Positions 42,633-51,474 of a stretch of 64,000 nucleotides of DNA are shown piece by piece; position 1 is the first letter of the stretch, and the number at the start of each line of letters is the position of its first letter. A program made the position numbers and the translations under genes. The stretch comes from Streptomyces seoulensis. GTDB taxonomy: Bacteria; Actinomycetota; Actinomycetes; Streptomycetales; Streptomycetaceae. The stretch lies in NCBI RefSeq assembly GCF_022846655.1, contig NZ_AP025667.1, positions 1,091,001 through 1,155,000 of the forward strand, given 5' to 3'. Under the pieces are notes generated by a model that saw only the letters and a program-made list of their open reading frames with translations, ran no database searches and was not told the origin of the DNA.

Positions 42633-43118
42633 ATGCGCGTGTATCTCGGCTCCGACCATGCGGGCTACGAACTCAAGAACCACCTCGTCGAGTGGCTCAA
42701 GGCGGCGGGGCACGAGCCCGTCGACTGCGGGCCGCACATCTACGACGCCCAGGACGACTACCCGCCCTTCTGCCTCCGGGCGGCTGAGCGCACGGTGGCC
42801 GACCCCGGCTCCCTCGGCGTCGTCATCGGCGGCTCCGGCAACGGCGAGCAGATCGCCGCGAACAAGGTCAAGGGGGTGCGTGCCGTCCTCGCCTGGAGCG
42901 AGGCGACCGCAGCGCTCGGCCGCGAGCACAACGACGCCAACGTCATCGCCGTGGGCGCCCGGCAGCACACCGAGGACGAGGCGACCAAGTTCGTCGAGAT
43001 TTTCCTGAACACCCCGTTCACCGGCGAGGAGCGCCACGCCCGCCGCATCGAGATGCTGGCGCGGTACGAGAACACCGGCGAGCTCCCGCCCATCCCGGCG
43101 CACCACCCCCAGCAGTAA
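42633..43118 (+). CDS. rpiB: Ribose-5-phosphate isomerase B
   Basis: A 161-aa RpiB/LacAB-family isomerase that interconverts ribose 5-phosphate and ribulose 5-phosphate in the pentose phosphate pathway. ATG 42633. The N-terminal SDHAGYELKNHL motif, the VIGGSGNGEQIAANK anion-hole loop (Ser in the position of the catalytic Cys of E. coli RpiB, as usual in actinobacteria), and REHNDANVIAVGARQ are intact. The last ~10 residues are Pro/His/Gln-rich. The Fpg/Nei gene follows 70 nt downstream on the same strand, with a short hairpin between them. Confidence 0.93.
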   Translation: MRVYLGSDHAGYELKNHLVEWLKAAGHEPVDCGPHIYDAQDDYPPFCLRAAERTVADPGSLGVVIGGSGNGEQIAANKVKGVRAVLAWSEATAALGREHNDANVIAVGARQHTEDEATKFVEIFLNTPFTGEERHARRIEMLARYENTGELPPIPAHHPQQ

Positions 43119-43127
43119 CGCCGCGCC

Positions 43128-43154
43128 GCCCCCGCCGCCCGATGCGGCGGGGGC
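43128..43154 (+). terminator. Hairpin between rpiB and the glycosylase gene
   Basis: Perfect 11-bp arms (43128-43138 / 43144-43154) with a 5-nt loop, followed by CCCGCGGCCCTTTTTC; the T5 run follows only after a spacer. Probable partial terminator. Confidence 0.6.
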
Positions 43155-43188
43155 CCCGCGGCCCTTTTTCAGGAAGGACGCCCCGGCC

Positions 43189-43998
43189 TTGCCAGAAGGG
43201 CACACGATCCACCGGCTGGCGCGGGACTACGCCGAGCGCTTCCGCGGCACCGCCCCGCTGGTGACCAGCCCCCAGGGCAAGTTCACCGACGCCGCCGAGC
43301 TGCTGGACGGCGCCGAGCTGACCGCCACCGACGCCCACGGCAAACACCTCTTCCTGGGCTTCCGCGACAGCGACTGGGTCCACATCCACCTCGGCCTCTT
43401 CGGCAAGGTCGCCTTCGGCCCGGCTCCCGCGCCGCCGCCGACCGACACCGTCCGGCTCCGGCTCGCGAACGACACCGCGTACGTAGACCTGCGGGGCCCG
43501 ACGACCTGCGCGCTGATCACCGACACCGAGAAGCGGGCCGTCCACGACCGCCTCGGCCCCGACCCGCTGCGCCCCGACGCCGAACCGGCCGCCGCCCAGG
43601 AGCGGATCAGACGCAGCCGCACCTCCATCGCCGCGCTGCTGATGGACCAGAAGACCATCGCCGGCGTCGGCAACGTCTACCGCGCCGAGGTCCTCTTCCG
43701 GCACGGCATCGACCCCTACCGCGCCGGCCGTGACGTCACCCCGGCCGAGTGGGACGCGATCTGGGCCGACCTGGTGGCCCTGATGCGGGACGGCGTGCGC
43801 GACAACCGCATCGACACCGTCCGCCCCCAGCACACCCCCGAGGCGATGGGCCGACCGCCCCGCGTCGACGACCACGGCGGCGAGGTCTACGTCTACCGCC
43901 GGGCCCACATGCCCTGCCACGTCTGCGGCACCGAGATCCGCACCGCCGACCTGGCCGCCCGCAATCTCTTCTGGTGTCCCGGCTGCCAGCCCGCCTGA
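43189..43998 (+). CDS. Fpg/Nei family DNA glycosylase/AP lyase
   Basis: A 269-aa base-excision repair enzyme. The start is the rare TTG 43189 behind AGGAAGGA, which yields MPEGHTIHR; the catalytic Pro2 and Glu3 are then exposed after Met removal. The helix-two-turn-helix is MDQKTIAGVGNVYRAEVLF, and the zinc finger at the C-terminus is CHVCGTE...CPGC. The N-terminus with EGHTIHR points to the endonuclease VIII (Nei) side rather than to Fpg (usually PELPEVE). It removes oxidised pyrimidines or related lesions. It follows rpiB on the same strand. Confidence 0.9.
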   Translation: MPEGHTIHRLARDYAERFRGTAPLVTSPQGKFTDAAELLDGAELTATDAHGKHLFLGFRDSDWVHIHLGLFGKVAFGPAPAPPPTDTVRLRLANDTAYVDLRGPTTCALITDTEKRAVHDRLGPDPLRPDAEPAAAQERIRRSRTSIAALLMDQKTIAGVGNVYRAEVLFRHGIDPYRAGRDVTPAEWDAIWADLVALMRDGVRDNRIDTVRPQHTPEAMGRPPRVDDHGGEVYVYRRAHMPCHVCGTEIRTADLAARNLFWCPGCQPA

Positions 43999-44235
43999 CC
44001 CGTGCGCCCCGTACGCATCGGTGAACCGGTCGTGCGCCCCGTTCTGTCGTGCCAGGCCCGCAGCCTGCCGCCCGAAGAGGCGGGAAATTTCCGCCGGGTG
44101 GCAGCGCGACGGCCCCGAGTGCCGTTCACTGTGTAGTCGAACCGCGTGGTCGAAACGCGAAGTGGAGCCTCGCACGGGGGACAAGTGGGACCTCCCGTGC
44201 CATGCGGCCGGCTGGATGGATAGGGTCCCGAACTG

Positions 44236-45408
44236 ATGGCAGCAGGACGAGAACGGCGCGCGAAGGCCGAGACGTTCACGGCCCGGTGGAAGATGCAGTG
44301 GCACCGGGTCCGCGTCGCGCTGCGCAGAAGTGCCGTGGACTACTTCCGCGGCGACGGCCCCGACTGGATCGCCCTGGTCGGCCTGCTCCTCACCATTCCC
44401 GCGCTCATGGCCCTCACACTGGCCAACTCCGTCTGGTGTTCCCCGGCCACCCTCGTCATCCCGATCGTCGCGGGCGGCCTGCTGCTGCGCCCCGCCAGCC
44501 TGCTCGGTCTGTACGCGGCCGCCGCCACCGCCCTCATCGTGGAATCGGTGCGGCTCGGCCCGTACACCGAGGGACCCTCCAGGGTCACCCCGGGCGTCGT
44601 CCTGGTCGTCGCCGCCTGCGGTCTCTTCGGGCTGCTGACCGCGCAGTTCCGCAGCCGGGTCGGCGTGCCCTGGCGTCGCGGCGGCACCATGCTGTTCGAC
44701 CTGCGCGAGCGCATCCGCGCCCAGAGCGAACTGCCCAAGCTGCCCAGGGGCTGGCACCACGAGATGGCGCTGCGCCCGGCGGGCGGCCAGTCCTTCTCCG
44801 GTGACTTCGTCGTCGCCGCCCGCACCAACGGCGGCCGCACCCTGGAAGTCGTCCTGACCGACGTCTCCGGCAAGGGCATGGACGCCGGTTCCCGCGCCCT
44901 GCTGCTGTCCGGCGCCTTCGGCGGCCTGCTCGGCTCGCTGCCCCCGCACTCCTTCCTGCCCGCCGCCAACGGCTATCTGCTCCGCCAGGACTGGGACGAG
45001 GGCTTCGCCACCTCCATCCACCTGGTGCTCGACCTCGACTCCGGCGACTACGAGTTGTACTCCGCGGGCCACCCGCCGGGCCTCCAGCTCAGCGCGGGCA
45101 CCGGCCGCTGGGAGGAGAAGGCCGCCGAGGGCCCGCTCCTCGGGGTGTACGACGGCGGCCAGTTCGACTCCATGAAGGGCACCCTGCGGCCCGGAGACGT
45201 GCTGATGCTCTTCACCGACGGCCTGGTGGAGGCCTCCGACCGGGACATGGTCGAGGGCATCGACCGCCTCACCGGCGAGGCCGACCGCTATGTCGCGGGC
45301 GGCTTCCACGGCGCCGCCTGGCACCTCATCGAGGCTGTCGCCAAGGACGTCAACGACGACCGCGCGCTGCTGTTGATCTGCCGTGAGGCGTCCGCGCCCG
45401 TGCGCTGA
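44236..45408 (+). CDS. Membrane PP2C/SpoIIE-family phosphatase
   Basis: A 390-aa integral membrane phosphatase. Three to four membrane helices span residues 45-135 (WIALVGLLLTIPALMALTLA, LVIPIVAGGLLL and VTPGVVLVVAACGLFGLL). The PP2C domain then has VVLTDVSGKGMDAGS, SAGHPPGLQL and VLMLFTDGLVEASD, which hold the metal-binding aspartates. Enzymes of this type dephosphorylate anti-anti-sigma factors and activate stress sigma factors in actinobacteria. TAGGGT at 44221-44226 ends 9 nt before ATG 44236, so the gene is probably expressed from its own near-leaderless promoter. An HD-hydrolase gene begins 23 nt after its stop. Confidence 0.88.
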   Translation: MAAGRERRAKAETFTARWKMQWHRVRVALRRSAVDYFRGDGPDWIALVGLLLTIPALMALTLANSVWCSPATLVIPIVAGGLLLRPASLLGLYAAAATALIVESVRLGPYTEGPSRVTPGVVLVVAACGLFGLLTAQFRSRVGVPWRRGGTMLFDLRERIRAQSELPKLPRGWHHEMALRPAGGQSFSGDFVVAARTNGGRTLEVVLTDVSGKGMDAGSRALLLSGAFGGLLGSLPPHSFLPAANGYLLRQDWDEGFATSIHLVLDLDSGDYELYSAGHPPGLQLSAGTGRWEEKAAEGPLLGVYDGGQFDSMKGTLRPGDVLMLFTDGLVEASDRDMVEGIDRLTGEADRYVAGGFHGAAWHLIEAVAKDVNDDRALLLICREASAPVR

Positions 45409-45431
45409 ACTCCCGGTGGAACACTGGGGCG

Positions 45432-45890
45432 ATGACACCGACCCCGCTCACCCTGGCCCAGGTCGAGGACCTCGCCCGCGACGCCCACGCCGGACAGACC
45501 GACAAGGCGGGCCGCCCCTACGCCGAACACCTCGCGGCCGTCGCCGAGGGGGTACGCGTGCGCGGCGGCGACGAGGAGCAGATCGCGGCGGCCTGGCTGC
45601 ACGACGCCGTCGAGGACGACGCGCTCAGCGAGGAGTGGCTGGCCGGCGCCGCCCTCACCCCGCGCACCAAGGCCATCGTGCTCGCCCTCACCAAGCGACC
45701 CGGCGAGCCGCCCGAGGAGTACGCGCGCCGCATCCTCGCCACACCGGGAGCCGAGCTGGTCAAGCGCTCCGACCTCGCGCACAACGCCGACCCGGCCCGG
45801 CTGGCCGTCCTCGACGAGGCGACCCGGAAACGACTGACCGAGAAGTACACGCGGATGCGTGCGCTCCTCGGTCAGGGGCGGCCCGACTAG
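45432..45890 (+). CDS. Small HD-domain hydrolase (RelA/SpoT-like)
   Basis: A 152-aa one-domain HD phosphohydrolase starting at ATG 45432. Metal-binding and fold motifs are HAGQTDKAGRPYAEHLAAVA, AAWLHDAVED (the HD pair) and KRSDLAHNADPAR. The layout corresponds to the hydrolase domain of RelA/SpoT and the small alarmone hydrolases, lacking a synthetase domain. It may degrade (p)ppGpp or another nucleotide; this is inference. It follows the SpoIIE-type phosphatase by 23 nt, so both may belong to a single stress operon. It converges with the acyltransferase gene, 10 nt apart. Confidence 0.78.
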   Translation: MTPTPLTLAQVEDLARDAHAGQTDKAGRPYAEHLAAVAEGVRVRGGDEEQIAAAWLHDAVEDDALSEEWLAGAALTPRTKAIVLALTKRPGEPPEEYARRILATPGAELVKRSDLAHNADPARLAVLDEATRKRLTEKYTRMRALLGQGRPD

Positions 45891-45900
45891 CGGCGGCGGG

Positions 45901-47103
45901 TCAGGCGGAGGTCTTCTCGAGCGGCCGCTGCTGCCGTGCGCGGGCCAGTTCGGCGGCGTCCTGCTTGAACGCCCACTCCATCTTCGGTTCCATCGCGAAG
46001 CGGAAGACGCGCTGGAACGGGGTCGTGCACAGCACGGTGACGGTGGCGGCCGCGAGCGTGGTCACCAGGATCTCGCCGAGCGGGCCGTGCAGCCAGGGGT
46101 GGTCGAACCAGCCCTGGAAGGTGGCGAACTTGATCACGAAGCCGTGCAGCAGATAGCCGTACATGGTGCCGCAGCCCAGCGCGGTGAACCAGGTCCGGCG
46201 CCCCGGCACCCAGGCGAAGAAGCAGGCGGTCAGCACCACCGCGCCGACGAACAGCGCGAGGGTCATCAGCGGGCCGGTCCACCAGGGCGCGCCCAGGTTC
46301 TGCGCCGCGCTCTCCCGGTAGAACCAGTTGTCGTCCATGCGCGGGGCGGCCCACCAGCCGACGACCAGCGCGGTGGCGAAGACCGGCACGGAGGCGATCC
46401 GCACCCACGGGCGGCGCAGCGCCACGAAGTGCTCGGGCTTCAGGCACAGGCCCAGGACGAAGCAGGGCATGAACTGCAGCACGCGGCCCAGGGCGAACCC
46501 GCCGCCCGCGACGGGGGAGACCGAGCCGAGCATGGCGAGGGCCAGTGCGATGGGCAGCGGGTTGCGCACCAGCTTCCACAGCGGGCTGGTCAGCCGCCAG
46601 ACGAACAGCGCGCACAGGAACCACGTCAGGTACCAGGGGGAGAACAGGTCGAACGGGTCGCCGGAGTGGCCGACGTACCGCCGGAAGATCAGGTAGGCCG
46701 TCTGGAACACGACGTACGGCACCAGGACACCGGTGACCAGGCGCTTCAGCCGGTCCGGGCGCATGTCGAAACTGCGCGAGAAGAAGCCGGAGATGATGAT
46801 GAACGCCGGCATGTGGAAGGTGTAGACGACGTCGTACAGACCTTCGAGGATGCGACTGTCGCCCTTGACCGGCGCCCACGAGTGCCCCATCGCCACGAGC
46901 ACGATCGCCAGGTACTTCGCGTTGTCGAAGAACGAGTCGCGCTGTTTGGCGGGCTTCGCGGCTCCGGCCTCCCGTGCTTCCCCGCTCCGGAGCCCGCCCT
47001 CACCGCTGGGCGGGACTCGAGGGGAGGGCACCACGGCGTCCGGCTGGGCTGCCGGTGGCGCGGGCGCGCGGGTCTGGCCGGGGGACGGGGAGGCATCGAA
47101 CAT
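45901..47103 (-). CDS. Acyltransferase family 3 membrane protein
   Basis: A 400-aa integral membrane O-acyltransferase. ATG 47103 is used because TAGGGT ends 7 nt ahead on the minus strand, which fits a leaderless transcript; an ATG 42 nt upstream is in frame. The first ~50 residues are a disordered Pro/Ala-rich cytoplasmic tail. The AT3 signature DNAKYLAIVLVAMGHSWAP carries the catalytic His, and ISGFFSRS and WYLTWFLCALFVWRL follow. About ten membrane segments follow. AT3 proteins acylate sugars or lipids at the membrane. The substrate is unknown, and no polysaccharide cluster adjoins it. Confidence 0.87.
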   Translation of the reverse strand: MFDASPSPGQTRAPAPPAAQPDAVVPSPRVPPSGEGGLRSGEAREAGAAKPAKQRDSFFDNAKYLAIVLVAMGHSWAPVKGDSRILEGLYDVVYTFHMPAFIIISGFFSRSFDMRPDRLKRLVTGVLVPYVVFQTAYLIFRRYVGHSGDPFDLFSPWYLTWFLCALFVWRLTSPLWKLVRNPLPIALALAMLGSVSPVAGGGFALGRVLQFMPCFVLGLCLKPEHFVALRRPWVRIASVPVFATALVVGWWAAPRMDDNWFYRESAAQNLGAPWWTGPLMTLALFVGAVVLTACFFAWVPGRRTWFTALGCGTMYGYLLHGFVIKFATFQGWFDHPWLHGPLGEILVTTLAAATVTVLCTTPFQRVFRFAMEPKMEWAFKQDAAELARARQQRPLEKTSA

Positions 47104-47545
47104 CTCAGGCACCCTAGCGTCGAGCGTGGGAGTCCGTAAAACCATCCAGGTCGCTCCCGTTTATCGGCTTCGGATACCCACTTATTCGCACAACTTGCCT
47201 GTCGGAACAGGGTGATCGCGGACACAATATGGGCCGCCTTCTGCCCCGTGATGTCCTGATTCATCCATGCGAATTGGGTCATAGCCCACCGGCGCCCGCT
47301 CAATTCGAATTACCCGCAGTGGTGATGTGTGGGTATGGAAATGATGTTGAGCAATTCCCGTCACCGTCAACGCTGGTGAGGTGTCGAATTGCCGCACCGG
47401 GCGCGGGCCCCGACGGACCGGTTCACCGACGATGTGTCACGAGCCGCATACAGAGGGCTGGTTGGTGGCACGATGGTTCTGGCGGAGGTGTGCTGCACGG
47501 TGCCTCCAGGCCGGGAGAGCGAACCGACCGAGGGTGTGATCAGTT
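47104..47545. other. Intergenic region between acyltransferase and small membrane gene
   Basis: 442 nt of lower GC content with the promoters of both divergent genes. Frames in this stretch have no codon bias and I see no motif beyond the TAGGGT near 47111-47116. Confidence 0.5.
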
Positions 47546-47740
47546 GTGGCCATTTCACTGTCCGTGGTGTTGCTGTTGGCGATCATCCTGGTGGTGTTGA
47601 TGCGAGGGGGGAACATCAAGGCCGGCCCGGCGATCGTGGCGATCCTCTTCGGCTTCTTCCTCGCCTCCACCGGGATGGCGCCCTCCATCAGCCGCTTCAT
47701 GCAGTCGATAGCGGAGATGGTCAACTCCATCAGCTTCTGA
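47546..47740 (+). CDS. Small two-span membrane protein, conserved type
   Basis: A 64-aa hydrophobic protein starting at GTG 47546 with GAGGG some 12 nt ahead. It contains one strong N-terminal membrane helix (MAISLSVVLLLAIILVVLMRGG) and a second hydrophobic stretch (AIVAILFGFFLASTGMA), followed by an amphipathic tail (ISRFMQSIAEMVNSISF). No enzymatic motif. The hydrophobicity pattern and codon usage support a real gene. Its function is unknown. A 16-bp terminator follows. Confidence 0.7.
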   Translation: MAISLSVVLLLAIILVVLMRGGNIKAGPAIVAILFGFFLASTGMAPSISRFMQSIAEMVNSISF

Positions 47741-47788
47741 CGGGTTCCGGGCATCGGCTTGCGGCCGGGTCCGAACGCCCCGGGGAAC

Positions 47789-47835
47789 GACTCAGGGGCC
47801 CGGCGCCGCCGAAACGGCTGCCGGGCCCCTGAGTC
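47789..47835. terminator. Bidirectional terminator
   Basis: Perfect 16-bp arms (47789-47804 / 47820-47835) with a 15-nt loop, between the small membrane gene and the tRNA-Gly gene, which are convergent. Confidence 0.85.
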
Positions 47836-47841
47836 ATGAAG

Positions 47842-47912
47842 AGCGGGCGACGGGAATCGAACCCGCGTAGCTAGTTTGGAAGACTAGGGCTCTACCATTG
47901 AGCTACGCCCGC
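47842..47912 (-). tRNA. tRNA-Gly (TCC anticodon)
   Basis: A 71-nt cloverleaf on the minus strand with a perfect 7-bp acceptor stem (47906-47912 with 47843-47849), T discriminator at 47842, anticodon loop CTTCCAA and T-loop GGTTCGATTCC. CCA is not encoded. Reads GGA codons. Confidence 0.95.
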
Positions 47913-48081
47913 GAGAGCGCACCGCGCGTCGGTGACGGCGGCACATCAGGCATCGTAGCGGGTCCCCCGGCGCGCAGGCGAACGTGGTGGTGCCACGGGG
48001 TGCCCGCGGCGCGGCACACGGTGCCGCGCGCGACGCGGCGACGGGCCCGGCCGGGGCATGTACCCTACGACTCGCACCAGA

Positions 48082-48158
48082 CGGGGTGTGGCGCAGCTTG
48101 GTAGCGCGTCCGCTTTGGGAGCGGAAGGCCGTGGGTTCAAATCCCGCCACCCCGACCA
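48082..48158 (+). tRNA. tRNA-Pro (TGG anticodon)
   Basis: Cloverleaf with a 7-bp acceptor stem (48082-48088 with 48148-48154), anticodon loop TTTGGGA (anticodon TGG), T-loop GGTTCAAATCC, A discriminator at 48155 and CCA encoded at 48156-48158. Divergent from tRNA-Gly. Confidence 0.95.
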
Positions 48159-48187
48159 CTGGCTCACGGTGTCGTGATGATCGCCTT

Positions 48188-48216
48188 TTGGGGCGCTGTC
48201 CGGCTGCGGTTACTAT
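48188..48216 (+). promoter_or_regulatory. Candidate tig promoter
   Basis: TTGGGG at 48188-48193 and TACTAT at 48211-48216 with a 17-nt spacer, 118 nt before the tig start codon. Confidence 0.4.
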
Positions 48217-48333
48217 GCAGGTTGCGCGCCCGTGTGTCCGGCCTCATGGCCTGCTACTCCCTCCGGGCGGCTATCCGTCGGTGCCCTCTGGCTCCGGCAG
48301 AACCCAAGAAGTCAGCCACAAGGAGACCGAACC

Positions 48334-49707
48334 GTGAAGAGCGCCGTGGAGACCCTGAACCCGACTCGGGTTCGGCTCACTGTCGAGGTGCCCTTCGAGG
48401 AGCTCAAGGACAGCCTCGACGCGGCGTACCAGAAGATCAACCAGCAGGTCACGGTGAAGGGCTTCCGTAAGGGCAAGATCCCGGCCCGGGTCATCGACCA
48501 GCGGTTCGGTCGCGGTGCGGTGCTCGAAGAGGCCGTCAACGACGCGCTCCCGAAGTTCTACACCGAGGCGGTCAACGAGGCCGAGCTGACCCCGCTGGGC
48601 CAGCCCGAGGTCGACATCACCGAGCTGAAGGACGGCGAGACGCTGAACTTCACCGCCGAGGTCGACATCCGCCCGTCCCTCGAGATCCCGGACTACTCCG
48701 GCATCGAGGTCGAGGTCGACGCCATCGAGGTCAGCGACGAGGACGTCGAGAAGTCGGTCGAGCAGCTCCGTGAGCGCTTCGCCTCCACCTCCCCGGTCGA
48801 GCGTGCCGCCGAGGACGGAGACGTCGTCACGATCGACCTGGAGGCCAAGGTCGACGGTGAGGTCCTGGAGGACGGCGTCGCCAGCGGCGTCTCCTACACC
48901 ATCGGCTCCGGCGAGCTGCTCGACGGCATCGACGAGGCCGTCAAGGGCCTGTCCGCCGGCGAGGAGGGCACCTTCACCTCCGAGCTGAAGGGTGGCTCCG
49001 CCGCCGGCCGCGAGGCCGAGGTCACCGTCAAGGTCACCCAGGTCGCCGCCCGCGAACTGCCCGAGCTGGACGACGACTTCGCGCAGCTCGCCTCCGAGTT
49101 CGACACCCTGGACGAGCTCAAGGCCGACAGCACCAAGCGCCTGGCCGGCATGAAGCAGTACGACCAGGCCACCCAGGCCCAGGAGCGTGTGCTCGACAAG
49201 CTCCTCGAGCTGGTCGAGGTCCCCGTCCCCGAGAAGCTCCTCGAGGACGAGGTCAACACCCGCAAGCACAACCTGGAGCACCACCAGCTCGGCCAGATGG
49301 GCCTGACCCTCGACAAGTACCTGGAGATCCAGGGCAAGACCGCCGAGGAGTTCGACACCGAGACCCGTGAGGCCGCGGTCAAGGGCATCAAGACCCAGTT
49401 CGTCCTGGACGAGCTGGTGAAGAAGGAGAACCTGGGCGTCAACCAGGAGGAGCTCACCGAGCACCTCATGCGCCGCGCCGCCTCCTCCGGCATGTCCCCC
49501 GACCAGTTCGCCCAGGCCGTCGTCGAGGGTGGCCAGGTGCCCCTCCTCGTCGGCGAGGTCGCCCGCGGCAAGGCTCTGGCCGTCGTCGTCGAGGCCGCCA
49601 CGGTGAAGGACACCAACGGCGAGATCGTCGACCTGGACGACGAGGACGAGGAGACCGAGGCCACGGCCGAGGTCACCGAGGCCGCCGAGGAGAAGACCGA
49701 GGGCTGA
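48334..49707 (+). CDS. tig: Trigger factor
   Basis: A 457-aa ribosome-associated chaperone with peptidyl-prolyl isomerase activity. GTG 48334 follows AAGGAGA by 8 nt; the longer frame upstream is noncoding. The ribosome-binding N-domain signature is [19 protein letters not shown], with the exposed GFRxGK loop. The FKBP-like middle domain spans about 160-240 ([15 protein letters not shown]...). The C-terminal helical arms follow. The acidic C-terminal tail (about 440-457, Asp/Glu-rich) is common in actinobacteria. It precedes clpP1-clpP2-clpX, the usual order, but an 18-bp terminator separates it from them. Confidence 0.95.
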   Translation: MKSAVETLNPTRVRLTVEVPFEELKDSLDAAYQKINQQVTVKGFRKGKIPARVIDQRFGRGAVLEEAVNDALPKFYTEAVNEAELTPLGQPEVDITELKDGETLNFTAEVDIRPSLEIPDYSGIEVEVDAIEVSDEDVEKSVEQLRERFASTSPVERAAEDGDVVTIDLEAKVDGEVLEDGVASGVSYTIGSGELLDGIDEAVKGLSAGEEGTFTSELKGGSAAGREAEVTVKVTQVAARELPELDDDFAQLASEFDTLDELKADSTKRLAGMKQYDQATQAQERVLDKLLELVEVPVPEKLLEDEVNTRKHNLEHHQLGQMGLTLDKYLEIQGKTAEEFDTETREAAVKGIKTQFVLDELVKKENLGVNQEELTEHLMRRAASSGMSPDQFAQAVVEGGQVPLLVGEVARGKALAVVVEAATVKDTNGEIVDLDDEDEETEATAEVTEAAEEKTEG

Positions 49708-49727
49708 GCCCGAGGCATCTCGACCTG

Positions 49728-49768
49728 ACAGCAGGCCCCCGGAAGCGAGTCTTCCGGGGGCCTGCTGT
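49728..49768 (+). terminator. Terminator of tig
   Basis: Perfect 18-bp arms (49728-49745 / 49751-49768) with a 5-nt loop and CTTT following; the strongest hairpin in the window. Confidence 0.93.
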
Positions 49769-49792
49769 CTTTGGTGCGGGGGCGGAGCACTA

Positions 49793-49806
49793 CGCCCCCG
49801 GCGAAC
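49793..49806 (-). promoter_or_regulatory. ClgR box upstream of clpP1
   Basis: On the minus strand this reads GTTCGC-CGGGG-GCG, matching the GTTCGC-N5-GCG motif that I recall for the Streptomyces clp regulator ClgR. It lies 145 nt before clpP1, upstream of a TAGGGT -10-like element at 49845-49850. Confidence 0.65.
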
Positions 49807-49950
49807 ACCTGCTTCTGCGGGATTCACCGGGGGGACCAGAGCGTTAGGGTCCATGAATACGGGGGGCAGGGGAGTCAGCCGACCCCGCCAAGCCCCCGGC
49901 AGGACGACGTGAGACGGCCCGGCGCCGTCGTAAGACGAGCAGGTGGATAC

Positions 49951-50568
49951 GTGACGAATCTGATGCCCTCCGCCGCCGGCGAGCCCTCCATCGGTGGTGG
50001 CCTCGGCGACCAGGTCTACAACCGGCTGCTCAACGAGCGGATCATCTTCCTCGGCCAGCAGGTCGACGACGACATCGCCAACAAGATCACCGCGCAGTTG
50101 CTCCTCCTCGCGGCCGACCCCGAGAAGGACATCTACCTCTACATCAACAGCCCCGGCGGCTCGGTGACGGCCGGCATGGCGATCTACGACACCATGCAGT
50201 ACATCCCGAACGACGTGGTCACGATCGCCATGGGCATGGCGGCCTCGATGGGCCAGTTCCTGCTCACCGGCGGCGCCGCGGGCAAGCGCTTCGCGCTGCC
50301 GCACGCGGACATCATGATGCACCAGGGCTCCGCGGGCCTCGGCGGTACGGTCTCGGACATCAAGATCCAGGCCGAGTACCTGCTGCGTACCAAGAAGCGC
50401 ATGTCCGAGCTGACCGCCCAGCACTCCGGCCAGACGGTGGAGGCGATCATCCGCGACGGCGACCGCGACCGCTGGTTCACGCCGGAAGAGGCCAAGGAGT
50501 ACGGTCTCATCGACGAGATCATCACGCACGCCTCGGGTGTCCCGGGAGGCGGCGGCACCGGTGCCTGA
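49951..50568 (+). CDS. clpP1: ATP-dependent Clp protease proteolytic subunit 1
   Basis: A 205-aa serine peptidase subunit. GTG 49951 is 4-5 nt behind AGGTGG; the frame is open 60 codons further upstream through the promoter region. Catalytic triad S99 (MGMAASMGQ), H124 (IMMHQGSAG) and D173 (RDRDRW-type block). With ClpP2 it forms the barrel of the Clp protease, fed by ClpX and ClpC. It is the first gene of the clpP1-clpP2 operon, with a likely ClgR site upstream. 70 nt separate it from clpP2. Confidence 0.95.
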   Translation: MTNLMPSAAGEPSIGGGLGDQVYNRLLNERIIFLGQQVDDDIANKITAQLLLLAADPEKDIYLYINSPGGSVTAGMAIYDTMQYIPNDVVTIAMGMAASMGQFLLTGGAAGKRFALPHADIMMHQGSAGLGGTVSDIKIQAEYLLRTKKRMSELTAQHSGQTVEAIIRDGDRDRWFTPEEAKEYGLIDEIITHASGVPGGGGTGA

Positions 50569-50638
50569 CCGGCCCGGCCGCGCCACGCACCGCCACCACC
50601 GACAGCTCCCAGAACGCCACCAGGACGGTGAACACCCC

Positions 50639-51304
50639 ATGAGCAACTTCCCCGGCGCCGCCAGCGGCATGTACGAGGGCCCCCGCCCCGACAGCCGTTA
50701 CATCATCCCGCGCTTCGTCGAGCGCACTTCCCAGGGCGTCCGCGAGTACGACCCCTACGCGAAGCTCTTCGAGGAGCGCGTGATCTTCCTGGGCGTCCAG
50801 ATCGACGACGCCTCCGCCAACGACGTCATGGCGCAGCTCCTGTGCCTGGAGTCGATGGACCCCGACCGGGACATCTCGATCTACATCAACAGCCCCGGTG
50901 GTGACATGACGGCCCTGACGGCCATCTACGACACCATGCAGTTCGTGAAGCCCGACATCCAGACGGTGTGCATGGGCCAGGCCGCCTCGGCCGCGGCCAT
51001 CCTGCTCGCCGCGGGCACCCCCGGCAAGCGCATGGCGCTGCCGAACTCGCGCGTGCTGATCCACCAGCCGGCGGGCTCCACCGGGCGCGGTCAGCTCTCC
51101 GACCTGGAGATCATCGCCAAGGAGTTCACCCGGATGCGCGACCAGCTCGAGGACATGCTGGCCAAGCACTCCAACCAGCCGCTGGACAAGATCCGCGAGG
51201 ACATCGAGCGCGACAAGATCCTCACGGCCGAGGAGGCGCTGGAGTACGGTCTGGTCGACCAGATCATCTCCACCCGCAAGATGAACAACGAAGCGGTCCG
51301 CTGA
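50639..51304 (+). CDS. clpP2: ATP-dependent Clp protease proteolytic subunit 2
   Basis: A 221-aa second ClpP, starting at ATG 50639 behind AGGACGG. A longer N-terminus (residues 1-40) precedes the core, as usual for actinobacterial ClpP2. Catalytic triad S107 ([10 protein letters not shown]), H132 (VLIHQPAG) and D182 (DIERDKIL). It probably forms a mixed tetradecamer with ClpP1. The operon ends at an 11-bp hairpin 25 nt further on, after which clpX has its own promoter region. Confidence 0.95.
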   Translation: MSNFPGAASGMYEGPRPDSRYIIPRFVERTSQGVREYDPYAKLFEERVIFLGVQIDDASANDVMAQLLCLESMDPDRDISIYINSPGGDMTALTAIYDTMQFVKPDIQTVCMGQAASAAAILLAAGTPGKRMALPNSRVLIHQPAGSTGRGQLSDLEIIAKEFTRMRDQLEDMLAKHSNQPLDKIREDIERDKILTAEEALEYGLVDQIISTRKMNNEAVR

Positions 51305-51329
51305 CCGCGGTTGCGCACTTCCGGGCTCT

Positions 51330-51365
51330 CTTGGCAGGGTGCACGTCAAAGTGAACCCTGCCAAG
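51330..51365 (+). terminator. Terminator of clpP1P2
   Basis: Perfect 11-bp arms (51330-51340 / 51355-51365) with a 14-nt loop. A second GGGCCC-based stem follows directly. It separates clpP2 from clpX. Confidence 0.75.
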
Positions 51366-51474
51366 GGGGGCCCGAACACGGGGCCCGGCAAGGTACCGTC
51401 GACATAAGGCAGCACCAGGAGTCGTTGGACCTCATCTGTGTCCAGTCGTCTCCCAGGCGAAGGGGAAGCACACC

